Assembly (NCBI GenBank): GCA_023014335.1
Contig: JAECYW010000028.1
Span: 434,001 to 498,000 of the forward strand
Direction: 5' to 3'
Length of the DNA: 64,000 nucleotides
DNA from: Galerina marginata
Taxonomy: Eukaryota; Basidiomycota; Agaricomycetes; Agaricales; Galerinaceae
Below, one piece after another: positions 1-10,256 of the stretch. The translations under genes and the position numbers were made by a program. The first letter of the stretch is position 1. Every line of letters starts with the position of its first letter. The notes beneath the pieces were generated by a model, which saw only the letters and a list, made by a program, of their open reading frames with translations, was not told the origin of the DNA and made no database searches.

Positions 1-12
1 TGGAAGAGAGAA

Positions 13-592
13 TCAGTTACAGGTCGTACAAGAATGGTAAGGTCCTACTGCTTGTCCGTGCCCGTCGACCCAACCCGACTTGGGATTTGTAGAGCCTGGC
101 AGAGGGTGACGTTGCCTCCAGAGAAGGTAAACCTGGTTACGATGGTTAGTGATTACAGAAACATAGGTAGAACGAGGGTCGGCCTTCGTACCAAGCACCT
201 GGAAAGCTCTTGAAAACAACGTTTCAGAATCATAAAGTTATCAGTAAATAAGACAGAAATACGTACGGATGCTCCAACGATAGCTGTTAAAATTCAAAAA
301 CCACTTTCAGTTTAGAGGCAAGTTGGAAAGTCAAATGCACACACCTTATTCCCTTCAACCCGAATCTCCACATTATTCAGAGCGGGGAACTTGATAGGCG
401 TGAAGATGTTATACGTGATGCCCTCCTTGAACAAGATCGTCGCATTCGTTGCAACGCTAGGAAGAGCAGCAAGCAATGCAGGGGTATCGTCCTGCCCGTC
501 CGCTGTGCAACAGTGAACGTATTCCATGCACTAACAAGACAAACCCCAGCGAGAAGCAGACCAAATTTCGTTCCAAAAGACACCTTCGGCAA
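13..592 (-). pseudogene. GH28 polygalacturonase-type gene, copy 1 (broken, runs off the left edge)
   Basis: The minus strand carries two pieces of a secreted pectin-degrading glycoside hydrolase of family 28. From 592 downward a start codon is followed by a hydrophobic signal-like segment (GTKFGLLLAGVCLVSA). A second frame at 527-312 continues with DGQDDTPALLAALPS and NATILFKEGITYNIF, the usual start of the mature beta-helix. The two frames are not joined by an intron, and a TAG lies just upstream of the second, so a frameshift is needed. The piece at about 165-30 reads FTFSGGNVTL, then shifts frame into QGSTNPKSGWVDGHGQ, a conserved GH28 block. These are two independent lesions, so I call it a pseudogene. 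The remaining exons would lie left of the window. The family match rests on motif recognition. It is the only one of the three copies here that keeps the signal-peptide exon. Confidence 0.75.
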
Positions 593-2219
593 TGAGAACG
601 TTGCTGGAGAAGAAAGTGGTGTTGAAGGAGGTTGGTTGAATGGGATGACATGGCCACCTGGCGCTCATTATGAAGGAAGGGCCCCAGGTCGGTTTCGGTA
701 GCCGTCATTGCATTTGAAAAGCTGGTAAACTCTTGTTCTTGGTCGCATGTGACGGAAGCGCGCGGGCTACGGGGTTATGTGGGTTGGAGGCGGGAAGAAG
801 AGAAAAAATTCATGACAGAGGACAGCGAAGTACATACAGGTCCGAGCGGTCCGTCTCACTCTGACTAGCCGAACCTGTCAATAGGGCCTTGTCACTGTAA
901 CAGCAAGTTTGACGAAACTTTGTCTGTTCCTCAATCACGACCGATGGGCATAGAGAAACGTATACGAAAAGGGGGGACATCGGAAGAGATTTTGGGTGAA
1001 CGAAAAAATTAGAGAGAGACTAAATGACACTTGTACGTGTGTCGAAGCAAGTAGAATGCGCTTGTGCAGAGGTAATATAAAATGTGAGAAAGAAAGAGAA
1101 GGGGTGTCTACTGGAAAAAAGGCAAGAAATTGACGAGTGGAAAATAAAGAACAGGAAGGAGACTGTGAGATGCGGAGCAATGATGGGACGAGGGGAAGAT
1201 ACAAGAAAAAAGAAACAAAGTGAACGAGATAGGACGAGAGTCACGAGACGTGCCCAGGTCGATTTATATAACCTCCCTTGGAATGTATGCGATAGCAGAG
1301 CCAAAAAAAATTGGGTACGGAGGAGAGAAGTGAAGAGGGATAGGGATAACGATATGACATGCGCATAGGATCGGTCGAGGGAATTCGCGTCACACTCCAT
1401 GAGTCGACCCATCGAGTCGACGGTTGAAAGTGGGCAGGCAGTGAAATCTGCTGGGCTCTCGAGGTCGGGGCTTTTCCCCTGACGGTCTATTTGAATTTCG
1501 TAAGTGTAAACTCGGTTTTGGTTTTGTGCCGTATGTTGGCGACAGCTGAGGGTGACGATGATAGATTTGATAGTGTACGGTTATACGATGGGTGGCGGCG
1601 TGGAAGCATAGTGTATGATAGCGTCATATACCTTGATAGTGCGAGTTTGTCGCTGACCGGAGAGAGAGGTAAGGCCGTTCGTAAATCCATCATGAAGTGG
1701 TAGCCGCGAGAAAGACGTGCCAGTCCTTTCTCTGTGGACAGTGGCGACGTCGAGACATAGCTCGTCGTTGGCGAGCCTTTGGAGGCAAGGTCGCAAATAC
1801 ACGCAGCATTTGTTTGTTGGCTGCAAAGGAAGATTGTTGGTGTTGGTGACTTAGCTGTCGACGACAGCGACGTGGACCGGTGGAAGTAGTATTCCTGATG
1901 CCGGGCTGTGAAGAGGCTCGACCTGAGCTCGGGGTAGAAGTTGAAGCAAGAAAGGAACGTGATATATAAAAGAGAAACAAAAACCAAACGGCTAGTGTTA
2001 CTACTAGTAGCTTTCACAAACGAATTCGAAGATGTTGGTAGGCAAAAAAATTTGCAAGCAACTGAAGAAGAAAGTAACAAGCCGAAAAAGAAAAGCGCTC
2101 AACCAATATACTGCCCAAAGATTAAATAAAGATAAGAAAGAAAAAAGATCGAACAAGGTAAGATAGATGACAAATAACGATCCACAGAGGCCCAAGTCGA
2201 CACCGACGGCGTGCCAGGC
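593..2219. other. Upstream flank of GH28 copy 1, no firm gene
   Basis: Positions 880-1010 match the flanks of GH28 copies 2 and 3 (around 3560-3660 and 5965-6060), so this was upstream sequence of the ancestral gene. From about 1020 to 1370 the plus strand is markedly purine-rich. A 197-codon open frame on the minus strand (2080-1487) is Ser/Thr-rich, without a recognisable domain, and may be chance. I see no other gene. Confidence 0.4.
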
Positions 2220-2229
2220 CAGTCTGCCG

Positions 2230-3545
2230 GTTGACAGTTTGATGCTTGAAGCTTGAAGCTCTAGCCCGAAGGTGCGTCATGTTCGCTTCCGAAGGGTTAT
2301 CAAGAGTCCAACCCCGAAAGGAGATGGTGGCCAGACGAGGGTGGGCTACGCCAGGACAGGACAGGGACGTCCGAAGTCCGATCCAAAAAGATCTAGAGCC
2401 CAAGTTGTTTGGGATCTAGAAGTGTTGATAGCGATAGTGATATTGGCTGAGCACTCGGCAGGAAGATAAGATGAATCACAAGCACAAGACAGAACGTCGA
2501 TAATGAGGCAGGATGCTTGGAGCTTCTGTCGTTGTCGCCGTCGGCATTTTCTCAGGTTCCTTCCTATTGAGCGTCCCACATCCCATTGCCTGCGAGAAAG
2601 ACAATAAGTAATGTAATCTCTCATATGGAGAGGCATGCACATACTTACCTCGGGCTTCCCTTCTGCCTTGCTTTCCCCCACAACCAACTAAAACCCCAAA
2701 CCAAGCTCAAACCACCCAGGTGGGAAGAATTTATGTTGACTGTTCACAAGTAAGGGCAATTAGCATCGACAGATTAAAGAGAAAGAGGGGTTCGTGCCTC
2801 AAGTGAATGCTTTTAGCATCATTGCCGACGATCAAGCCATCGTCTCCGTTCGTGTGTGGTTGTCTTCGAAAATCATATCCCTGCCGCCGGCTGAGAAACC
2901 TGCGTTGGGAGATAAGACGGTAAATAAGAGAGAAAAAACCTTCAGGGAACCGTTGAGCTTACCATCACTGAAATGAAGGAATTTCAAGTGTCAACGATCG
3001 TGCATGGAAGGCGTTCTTGTAAACCTGCGTGTTGAATGGGTGTGATTAAAGGAACATGAGATTGAGCTCGTCATCAGCAGACAATTTGAAGCAACTCACG
3101 CCAGTAGCAGACACGGCAACTGTTTTACCGACAAACGCGTGGAGGTTGCTCAATCAACTAATCACGAAATTCAACCCAACAGGCTGGACGACAAGTTGAG
3201 ATCCTATGGATTTGTTCATCGTGGTCAAACTCACCTTCCATGTTTTCATATCTCGAATGATCCATTGGTAATCTTTCTGATGGCGAAGCCATCTGCTGTT
3301 GGGCGTCACACCACTGAAAGAGAGAATCAGTTACAACTTGTACAAGAAAATGGTAAGGTCCTACAGATTGTCCGTGCCCGTCAACCCAGCCCCCTCTTGG
3401 GATTTGTAGAGCCTCTCAGATGACGTCGTCGCCTTCAGAGAAGGTAAATCTAGACATGACGGTCAGCAATTCCGGAAACACAGGTAGAACGAGGGATGGC
3501 CTGCGTACCAAGCACAACGAGACCAACGTTTCGGAATCATTGAAT
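2230..3545 (-). pseudogene. GH28 polygalacturonase-type gene, copy 2 (decayed)
   Basis: It is recognised mainly by nucleotide alignment to copies 1 and 3. The block corresponding to FTFSGG and WVDGHGQ lies at about 3475-3345. The catalytic-region exon lies at about 2905-2790, where the pieces FSAGG and MIFEDNHT are readable, but the stretch that in copy 3 reads NGDDC is damaged here. The exon after it is at about 2620-2500. No continuous frame exists. Upstream, the signal-peptide exon present in copy 1 is missing: sequence equivalent to copy 1 position 235 joins directly to sequence equivalent to 890. Copy 3 has the same junction. Confidence 0.7.
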
Positions 3546-3840
3546 TGACCACACTGTACGACGGAACTTTGCTTGTCCCTCAATAACGATTAACGGGCAA
3601 GGAGAAATGTATGTACATGTAAATGAGATGAGGGGTCATTGGAAAAGGTCTTCGGACGCAGAATTGCAGACTTGAGGGAGAAGGCGAAGACGAGGTTGCG
3701 GCAAGTCAAAGAAAGATGACGGATTGGAAGGCGTCGTCAGCAGGTCGCCAGGCATGGTAGGGCTCGATGCGCAGGTTGTGCTTTGATCCTTAGTGGGGGA
3801 AGCTCGATATTTTCGCCTCCCTCATCAGCCTGTGGGGTGG

Positions 3841-4480
3841 TTATTCATGATGCAATGAGAAAAGAAATTTGACGACGTGCCATTTCACCAAATCTAAGAC
3901 GTTTTGCTGAGCACCTAGTGGACTACCCGGAGTCCATTTATGCGACGCTGGAAGGCGCAGCGAATGCAGGTGCGGGTGTTCTCGAGACTTTGGGAAATAA
4001 ATGTCCTGGACCGAGTAAGGCATAAAAATCACGAAGGAGGCATAGGCAGCTTACTGGGCTTTTGGTAGCTTTTCCTACGCAGTTTGACCCGACCCAAAAA
4101 CATGTACACCGACGACTCCGTGTATGAGCTTGTAAAGAGACGGCGGGTGCGAGGTCAGGACCTGAGACGACACGTGAACAACGTCGCGAAGAGTGACGAC
4201 TGCTCGCGGCTCAGTAAGGTAAATCATAGCATAGAGCAATTCCAAGAGAACTTACCATAGGAGTTGGCAGCCTTATTATGCAGCCCCATCAAGACAATCA
4301 ATCGCGAGCTGAGGAGCACCCGCTTCGGATGCAAATGTACTTGACTAATTGACTTTGGGAAAAGAGTGATGTATGTCCTGGACCTCGGTAAGTTGTACGT
4401 ATCACAATGCATGTCAGAACAAACGTACTGGGCCTATCAATGGCTCTCCTTGGTGATTTACCCCAATCCATCGTCGAATC
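3841..4480 (-). other. Duplicated stretch of unknown nature, unit A
   Basis: The minus strand holds a 63-codon open frame (4032-3841) that is nearly identical in the other duplication unit (6433-6242). Farther upstream another stretch reads LTEPRAVVTL and HGVVGVHVFG in both units. Possible donor sites (gtaagt-like on the minus strand near 4255 and 4395) suggest a second intron-containing gene next to the GH28 gene. I do not recognise the family, and neither copy gives a continuous spliced frame. Conservation between the units may simply reflect their shared origin. Confidence 0.25.
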
Positions 4481-4689
4481 TGTTCACAGGGCTGTGAAGA
4501 GACAGCGGTGTAGCCTTGTGGAAGAGTCCTGGACACAGAAACGACGACGGCAAACCATGCGTGTCCTATGGTGCAGAGAAAATAAGGACGGTCAGAGTAA
4601 CCGATTCTGGGTACGATTCCAAATTCGATTTGTGTCTCGATTCTGAAAAGGCGTTTGCCATCAAAAACCCAAGTCGACGACTAAAGGCG

Positions 4690-7030
4690 GCGGCAGGTTG
4701 AACAGCCGGTTGGTTGTTTGGTGCTCGATGCTTGCAGCTCGAGTCCGAAGGTGCACCCAGAGTTCAACCCGCGAAAGGCGATGGCGACCTCACGACGGCC
4801 ATGAAAGGACGTCCGGTGCATCCAAAAATATCTTCGGCCCAACTCGTCTCGGAATCAGAGATGCCAGACTCTGAGACTGGCTGGGCAACTCCCAGTCCAA
4901 CATCGATGATCAGGGAAGTGGAAAGATGCTTGGAACATCTGCCAGCGTCATCCCCGGCGTTCCTCAGGTTCCTTCCTATTGAGCATCCCACATCCCATTC
5001 CCTGCGAGAAAGACATAAGTAATGAACCTCTCATATGGAGAGGCATGCACGCACCTCAGGTTTCCCTTCTGCTTCGCTTTCCCCCACAACCAACTAGAAG
5101 CCCAAACCGAGCTCAAACCACCCAGGTGGGGAAGGCTTTGTGTTGACTGTTCACAAGTAAGGACAGTTAGCATCGATGGATAAACGAGAAAGAGAGAGGT
5201 TCATGCCTGAAGTGAATATTTTTAGCACCACTGCCGACGGTCAAGCAATCGTCTCCGTTTTGTGTGTGGTTGTCTTCGAAAATCTTATCCGTGCCGCCGC
5301 CTGAGAAATCTGTCGTTGGAGGGGGAAAAAACCGTAAACAGGAGAAGGAATGAGAACTGTCGAGCTTACTATCACTGAAATCACTGAAATTCAAATGTTG
5401 CCGAGACCTCATACATGGAAGGAGTTTTCGTAAACTTGCGTGTAGAATGGCAAGACTAAAGAAACATGAGCTTGAGCTCATTATCACCAGACAATTTGAA
5501 CTCACCTAGGTATCGGACACAGCGACACCTTGGTTATTGAACGCATGGGGTTGCTTGATCCACTAGTTGCGAAATTTCATCCGACAAGCTAGACGACAGG
5601 TTGAGGACTAGCAAGATTCCTTCGTCAAAGTTTTTCGTACCTTCCAAATTTTCATACCTCGAATGACCAACATTGGGGAACTGCTGAACGCGAAAGCATG
5701 AAGATGGTTTGCATGCTGTTGAGCGTCTGACCACTGGAGGAGGGAATCAGTTACAACATACAAGAAAATAGTAAGGTCCTACAGCTTGTCGTGCCCGTCA
5801 ACCAACCCTAGCTGGGGTTTGTAGAGCCTCTCAGGATGGCGTTGTCGCCTCCACTCCAGAGAAGGTAAACCTAGGTATGACAGTCAGCAATTCCGAAAAG
5901 ACAGGTAGAACGAGGGATGGCGCATACCAAGCACAACGAGAACAATGTTTCGGAATCATTGACTTGACCACACTGTAACGACGAAACTTTGCCTATCCCT
6001 CAGTAACGATTGACGGGCGAAGAAAAATGTATGTAGATGTAAATGGGATGAGGGTAAAAGGTCTTCTGACGCAGAATTGCAGATTTGAGGGAGAAGGTGA
6101 AGACGAGGTTGCGGCAAGTAAAAGAAGGATGGCGCATTGGGAGGCGTCGTCAGCAGGTCGCCAGGCATGGTAGGGCTCGGTGCGCAGGTCGTGCTTTGAT
6201 CCTCAGTGAGGGAAGCTCGATTTTCTCAGCCTGTGGGGTGGTTATTCATGATGAAATAAGAAAAGAAATTTGACGACGTGCCATTTCACCAAATCTAAGA
6301 CGTTTTGCTGAGCACCTAGTGGACTACCCGGAGTCCATTTATGCGACGCTGGAAGGCGCCGCGAATGCAGGTGCGGGTGTTCTTGAGGGGTTGAGAAATA
6401 AACGTCCTGGACCGAGTAAGGCATAAAAATCACGACAGAGGCATAGGCAGCTTACCGAACCCCTTGGTAGCTTTTCCTAGACAATGTGACCCAACCCAAA
6501 ACATGTACACCGACGACTCCAGGTATGAGGTTGCAAAGAAATGACGGGTGCGAGATCTGAACCTGAGGCGGCACATGGACGATGGCATGGAGAGTGACGA
6601 CTGTTCGAGGCTCAGTAAGGTAAATTGCAATTCCAAGAGAACTTACTCGCAAGCTGAGGAGCACCCGCCTTGGATGCCAATGTACTCGACGAATTGACTT
6701 GGGAAAAGGATGTGACGTCCTAGACCTTGGTAAGTAGTACGAATCACAGTACATGTCAGGACAAACGTACTGGGCCTATGAATAGCTCCACTTCGTGAGC
6801 TAGCCCGATCCAGCGTCGAATCTGTTCACGGGGCTGTGAAGAGACGGCGGTGTAGCCTCGTGGAAGAGTCCTAGACACAGAAGCAACGACGATAAACCAT
6901 CCGTGTCCTATGGTACCGTTTGCAGATCGTACGCCGACGTTAAAGGGTGAAGACGAAGTTTTCACGCTGGCTGGGATGTGTACATGCTTTCGATATGCCA
7001 GGAAACTACGACAAACGGCGCCTGGTGTCA
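4690..7030. repeat. Tandem segmental duplication, unit B
   Basis: This is the right-hand partner of the block at 2220-4640, with the same order of parts. It ends near 7030, where similarity to unit A fades. It keeps more readable GH28 exons than unit A. Confidence 0.85.
4760..5930 (-). pseudogene. GH28 polygalacturonase-type gene, copy 3 (decayed, most complete exons)
   Basis: Read from high to low coordinates, exons appear in the order expected for an exo-acting GH28 enzyme. FTFSGG and the WVDGHGQ block are at about 5870-5765. FAFSSSPMLVIRGMKIWK is at about 5690-5635. HAFNNQGVAVSD is at about 5555-5510. The catalytic segment TDFSGGGTDKIFEDN followed by NGDDCLTVGSGAKNIHFR is at 5325-5215; the DD pair is part of the GH28 active site. 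A GLSI remnant with one base lost and a following GRN block lie at about 5040-4940. Introns are retained between these pieces, so this is a DNA-level duplicate and not a processed copy. Frame changes and in-frame stops disable it. The signal-peptide exon is deleted at the same junction as in copy 2. Confidence 0.78.
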
Positions 7031-7031
7031 A
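6242..7031 (-). other. Duplicated stretch of unknown nature, unit B
   Basis: This is the partner of 3841-4480. Three open stretches are visible on the minus strand: 7031-6756 (91 codons, with QPREQIRRWIG and ELFIGPVRLS), 6754-6452 (100 codons) and 6433-6242 (63 codons). They may be exons of one decayed gene upstream of the GH28 relic. No family is recognised. Confidence 0.25.
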
Positions 7032-7243
7032 AAATGAGCGACCTCGGGCTCGTAGTGCCGGGGTGCCAGATCCAAGGTTATAGCTTTTTGGGTAGCCATG
7101 ATAGAGAGAAGGAAAGACGACGAGCTGCTTCGAGCACGGGTCAGAATGGACGGTTTTGGGAGAGAAGTCAACTAGTCACTTAGTAGGGGAAGTCAGAGTG
7201 AACGTTTTAGGGACCGATTCAGCTTTCGGTTCTGTGTCGAGAA

Positions 7244-7330
7244 ACGAATTTTCCAGAATCGTGGGAAATCGTAGAATCGAAACAAAAACGAATTTTCCAG
7301 AATCGTGGGAAATCGCAGAATCGAACAAAA
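7244..7330. repeat. Two-copy 44-bp tandem repeat
   Basis: Copy 1 is 7244-7287 and copy 2 is 7288-7330. They differ by one substitution and one missing A. The block starts right after a short segment (7189-7225) that resembles segments at 4589 and 17228. Confidence 0.9.
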
Positions 7331-7812
7331 ACAGAACCGACTCCAAACCGACTCTGGAGTCGCTTTGCTAACGCGGTTCTCGAAATCCGGTTCTGCCACC
7401 TGACCTTTATTCCGACTCTTATAAGTCATTTATTTAGTGCATGGAATATATAGTAGCCCAGTTCTATATACCAAAAGTCCTATAATGATGTTCAATTCTA
7501 GAAGAAAGACGACATTTAATCCTTAGGTCTATCAGAAAAATTTCTTTTCGCGGCAATACGCCCGCAAAAAGCCTCCTGAGTCGCGGCTCGAGTTGGAACT
7601 TGACCAAGGTTAGGATTGGGGTAGGACTCCGGAGTAAAAAGATTGGCCGCCAGAGGGATGTAACAAGATTAAGATGCCCCACATCATGATCAATTGGAAT
7701 CATAAGCGCATCTCTCAGTAAATTTCAACCACTGAACCAGGGCCGAAATGAATTCGAAGAGATTAGATAGATGATCGTGAATTCGAAAGGAAGGAATTCT
7801 AATTCGAAGTAA

Positions 7813-8225
7813 ATAATCGATTATGATTATTGATGGCATTCGCATCATTCCCACAAGTCTGAATTGGGAAAGGATTAATTCCGCCTTGACACCCGTGTCA
7901 AGGCCGCCCCTTGTGCGTTCCCGCCCATCCCGCCCCCATCCCGCCTTTCAAACTTACTCTACAGTACAGTTTGGGGCGATTAAAGTAATTAAAACAGCAA
8001 AAAAGGGTCTAATATGTACTATTAATTGAATTATGACACAGCGCCAAACATTGTAGCAAAATTACACCTTCGGGGCTTGCTCACCGTGACTGACAATGAG
8101 CTCACCAGTCGGGGGGAAAGACGGCAAGGATGCGACGTGTCATTCCGTGGCATGGGAGAATGATGGATGTTCTAAATTTGGCCTGTGAGAATAACGGGAT
8201 GCCATCAATAATCATAATCGATTAT
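7813..8225. mobile_element. Small foldback/MITE-like element with 27-bp inverted repeats
   Basis: Positions 7813-7839 and 8199-8225 are perfect inverted repeats of each other (27 bp), and weaker similarity continues inward for about 20 more bases. The right repeat overlaps a perfect 24-bp palindrome at 8208-8231. A further hairpin with 10-bp arms (GCCTTGACAC) and a 2-nt spacer lies at 7883-7904. No coding region is seen and no clear target-site duplication was found. The left side is preceded by several copies of the short word AATTCGAA. Confidence 0.6.
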
Positions 8226-8231
8226 GATTAT

Positions 8232-9792
8232 GCCATCCGAACAGACTCTCAGTAGCAAATTTGAACCGACCTTGCTGTGTGCTAGTGCTGTGCTCCGACT
8301 CTTCTTGCAATCGACCACGGCGCGCTCAATCGTACACGTCAAGAGGCAAGCTTAAGCTGATTTTACTTCTCATTATCCACCTTGAACAACAGTCCCGCGA
8401 CCTCCTCACGCGGCATGGTCGCTTTTGCCCTGACAGTCGTCGCTCAACCTACCTCAGAATAGCCGGCAAACTTTCCCTGCCCCTCAATATTTGGCATAAC
8501 TCCTGCCCTTGTCGCGAGGCCGCATATACTCTTCAACTTTCGCTGGTGATCTGTGGCTTACGGAGCAGTCCCATTCATCGTCAAGGGTTCGTTTACTCAG
8601 TATATGCGCACATGCAGCTGGGAAGGGTGGTGAGTTTTGTCCAGTACCTGGTTATATCCACATGTCTAACTCCGATTTTTCAGCTTTGACGACTGTGACC
8701 GTGGCTCAACTCTCTTTTCCGCTTATATCATCACCATTCAATACTGCCCTACCAAGGCTGTCGTTAATGCCATTCCGAGTTCACGCCCGCTTCTGAACAA
8801 CGACGAACATGAAGGGTGGATATAGGTTAACAGGCTCAAACGGCGAGCATTCAATATCTTCCATGGCGACATGTCGTGATATCGGGGTTCCTGCAATCGC
8901 AGTTGTAAGTCAAGGTCCTTTTTTCGAGAGCCTCGCTCACGTTTATCCCAGGGTTGGCGGTCCTTTTTATAATGTGGAGCTCTGTGAGGAGAATAGACAG
9001 CAAGGCACAGGCCTGATGTTCATTGACATGCTGAAGGCTGATCGATGTTTTGGCTGAACCTTCTTTTTCATAGAATTGAGCCGGAGATATGTCAGAAACG
9101 GACTCGCGGAGCTAACGACAACGGAAATAACGGTCAACCGAATATCTCTGCAAGACGAACGAGTTCGGCTCTAACGGGCCCAGCATATTTATGATGCTCA
9201 CGGGTTTACAGGTGTGACGTGCTGAGCAAGTGCTAGAGCGATGACGATAGGACAGAGGGTGCAGACAAAAGGCCAGTAAGGAATGAAGCTCAGATAACAA
9301 GCTTATTAATGAGTAGGCCGGCTCGTGGAATTGACAAGCTGGGATGTGGCTCGATGAGCGGAAGAACCAGGGAGAACGTGAATTTGGTTCCGACCTCTAG
9401 AGTTCGCGTTCGTGACGTATTGGCGAATGCGAGGATGAAATTGGCCGGAGGATGATCGATGTAGGCTAAAGCTTAAGGGGTGTGGGGCACGTTGCGGTTT
9501 CCACAGCGCATCCTAGGAATGACATCTAATATGCTATTACAGCACCTTGATAATAGAAAAATGGTACCCGTAGGTACTTCTTCAAAACCCACGCACGAAC
9601 TCGCAAACAATATCCTCTCTGTTGCTTGAGAAATTATGATCCGCAACGGTGTTCTCTTCCAGCAGACTTGTCGGGAACTACTTGAGTAGAATGATGCTCT
9701 GCCCCTCTAGGGCGTTTGTTATAATATACAAATTGTCTTACTAGAGTTCTCCGCATCGTCGAAGATAATAAAGGACGTCTACGGGGGAACCA
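8232..9792. other. No firm gene
   Basis: Open frames of 82-142 codons exist on the plus strand (8261-9057), but none shows a known domain, a signal peptide or convincing splice structure. I see no repeats or RNA genes here. Confidence 0.4.
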
Positions 9793-10256
9793 TCAAATAA
9801 CCAGCCCAGCACTTGAGTGCCAAATAACGCCAATATTTGACAGGCAGAATAATGTCGATGACTGGCGAAATTCTTCAAGCAGAGATTTTCTCAAATGAGG
9901 CCTGGGTTCATCAAACCTCCTCATGCGCAAGTGACTATGTTGCGATTTAGTAATCCAGTACAACTCCAAGGAGTCTTTTGACGTACTTACTTTTGGCGGA
10001 GTGGGAGCGCCCGTTCTGAGACGTCGCCAATACGAGAAACTTGGAACGATATCTACGGCAACATACCAAATTGCCTCCACGCGTACGGAACTGTCAACAT
10101 GCCATTACTCACCGAATTTGGACCGGAATAACCAGGAGACGCAATGACAAGTTTACTCGCATGGGTTTTCTTCATGTCGGTAACCTCAATGGATCCATTT
10201 TCCAAGGTCGGGCGTTTGATTTGGATGAATTGGGTGAGGTTATCGGTGGGATATAT
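9793..10256 (-). CDS. 3' exons of an unidentified intron-rich gene
   Basis: Three exons on the minus strand join in frame: 10256-10113, 10052-9991 and 9934-9793 (stop TGA). The two introns are 60 and 56 nt, with donors GTGAGT and GTAAGT and acceptors CGTAG and CATAG. The joined part codes for 115 residues. Residues 1-48 begin IYPTDNLTQF and include LENGSIEVTDMKK. The second exon reads ISFQVSRIGDVSERALPL. The last starts with a basic HLRMRRFDEPRPHLRK segment and ends GVIWHSSAGLVI. Likely upstream exons (for example a 27-nt exon ending at 10359 before another GTAAGT donor) are less certain, so the start is unknown. I do not recognise the protein. Phase agreement across three exons is the only support for it being real. 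Confidence 0.4.

Larger units (their letters stand above)
2220..4640. repeat. Tandem segmental duplication, unit A
   Basis: This block is repeated at about 4690-7030. Matching landmarks sit about 2.34-2.42 kb apart: 2553 and 4966 (CAGGTTCCTTCCTATTGAGC), 3333 and 5749 (GAATCAGTTACA), 3841 and 6242, 4411 and 6753. The two units differ by many substitutions and small indels, so the duplication is not recent. Each unit holds a decayed GH28 copy plus a second stretch of unknown nature on its right side. Confidence 0.85.

Noticed and set aside
1487..2080. 197-codon minus-strand frame
   Set aside because: Ser/Thr-rich with no domain, no splice structure and no conserved copy; probably chance, so not listed as a gene.
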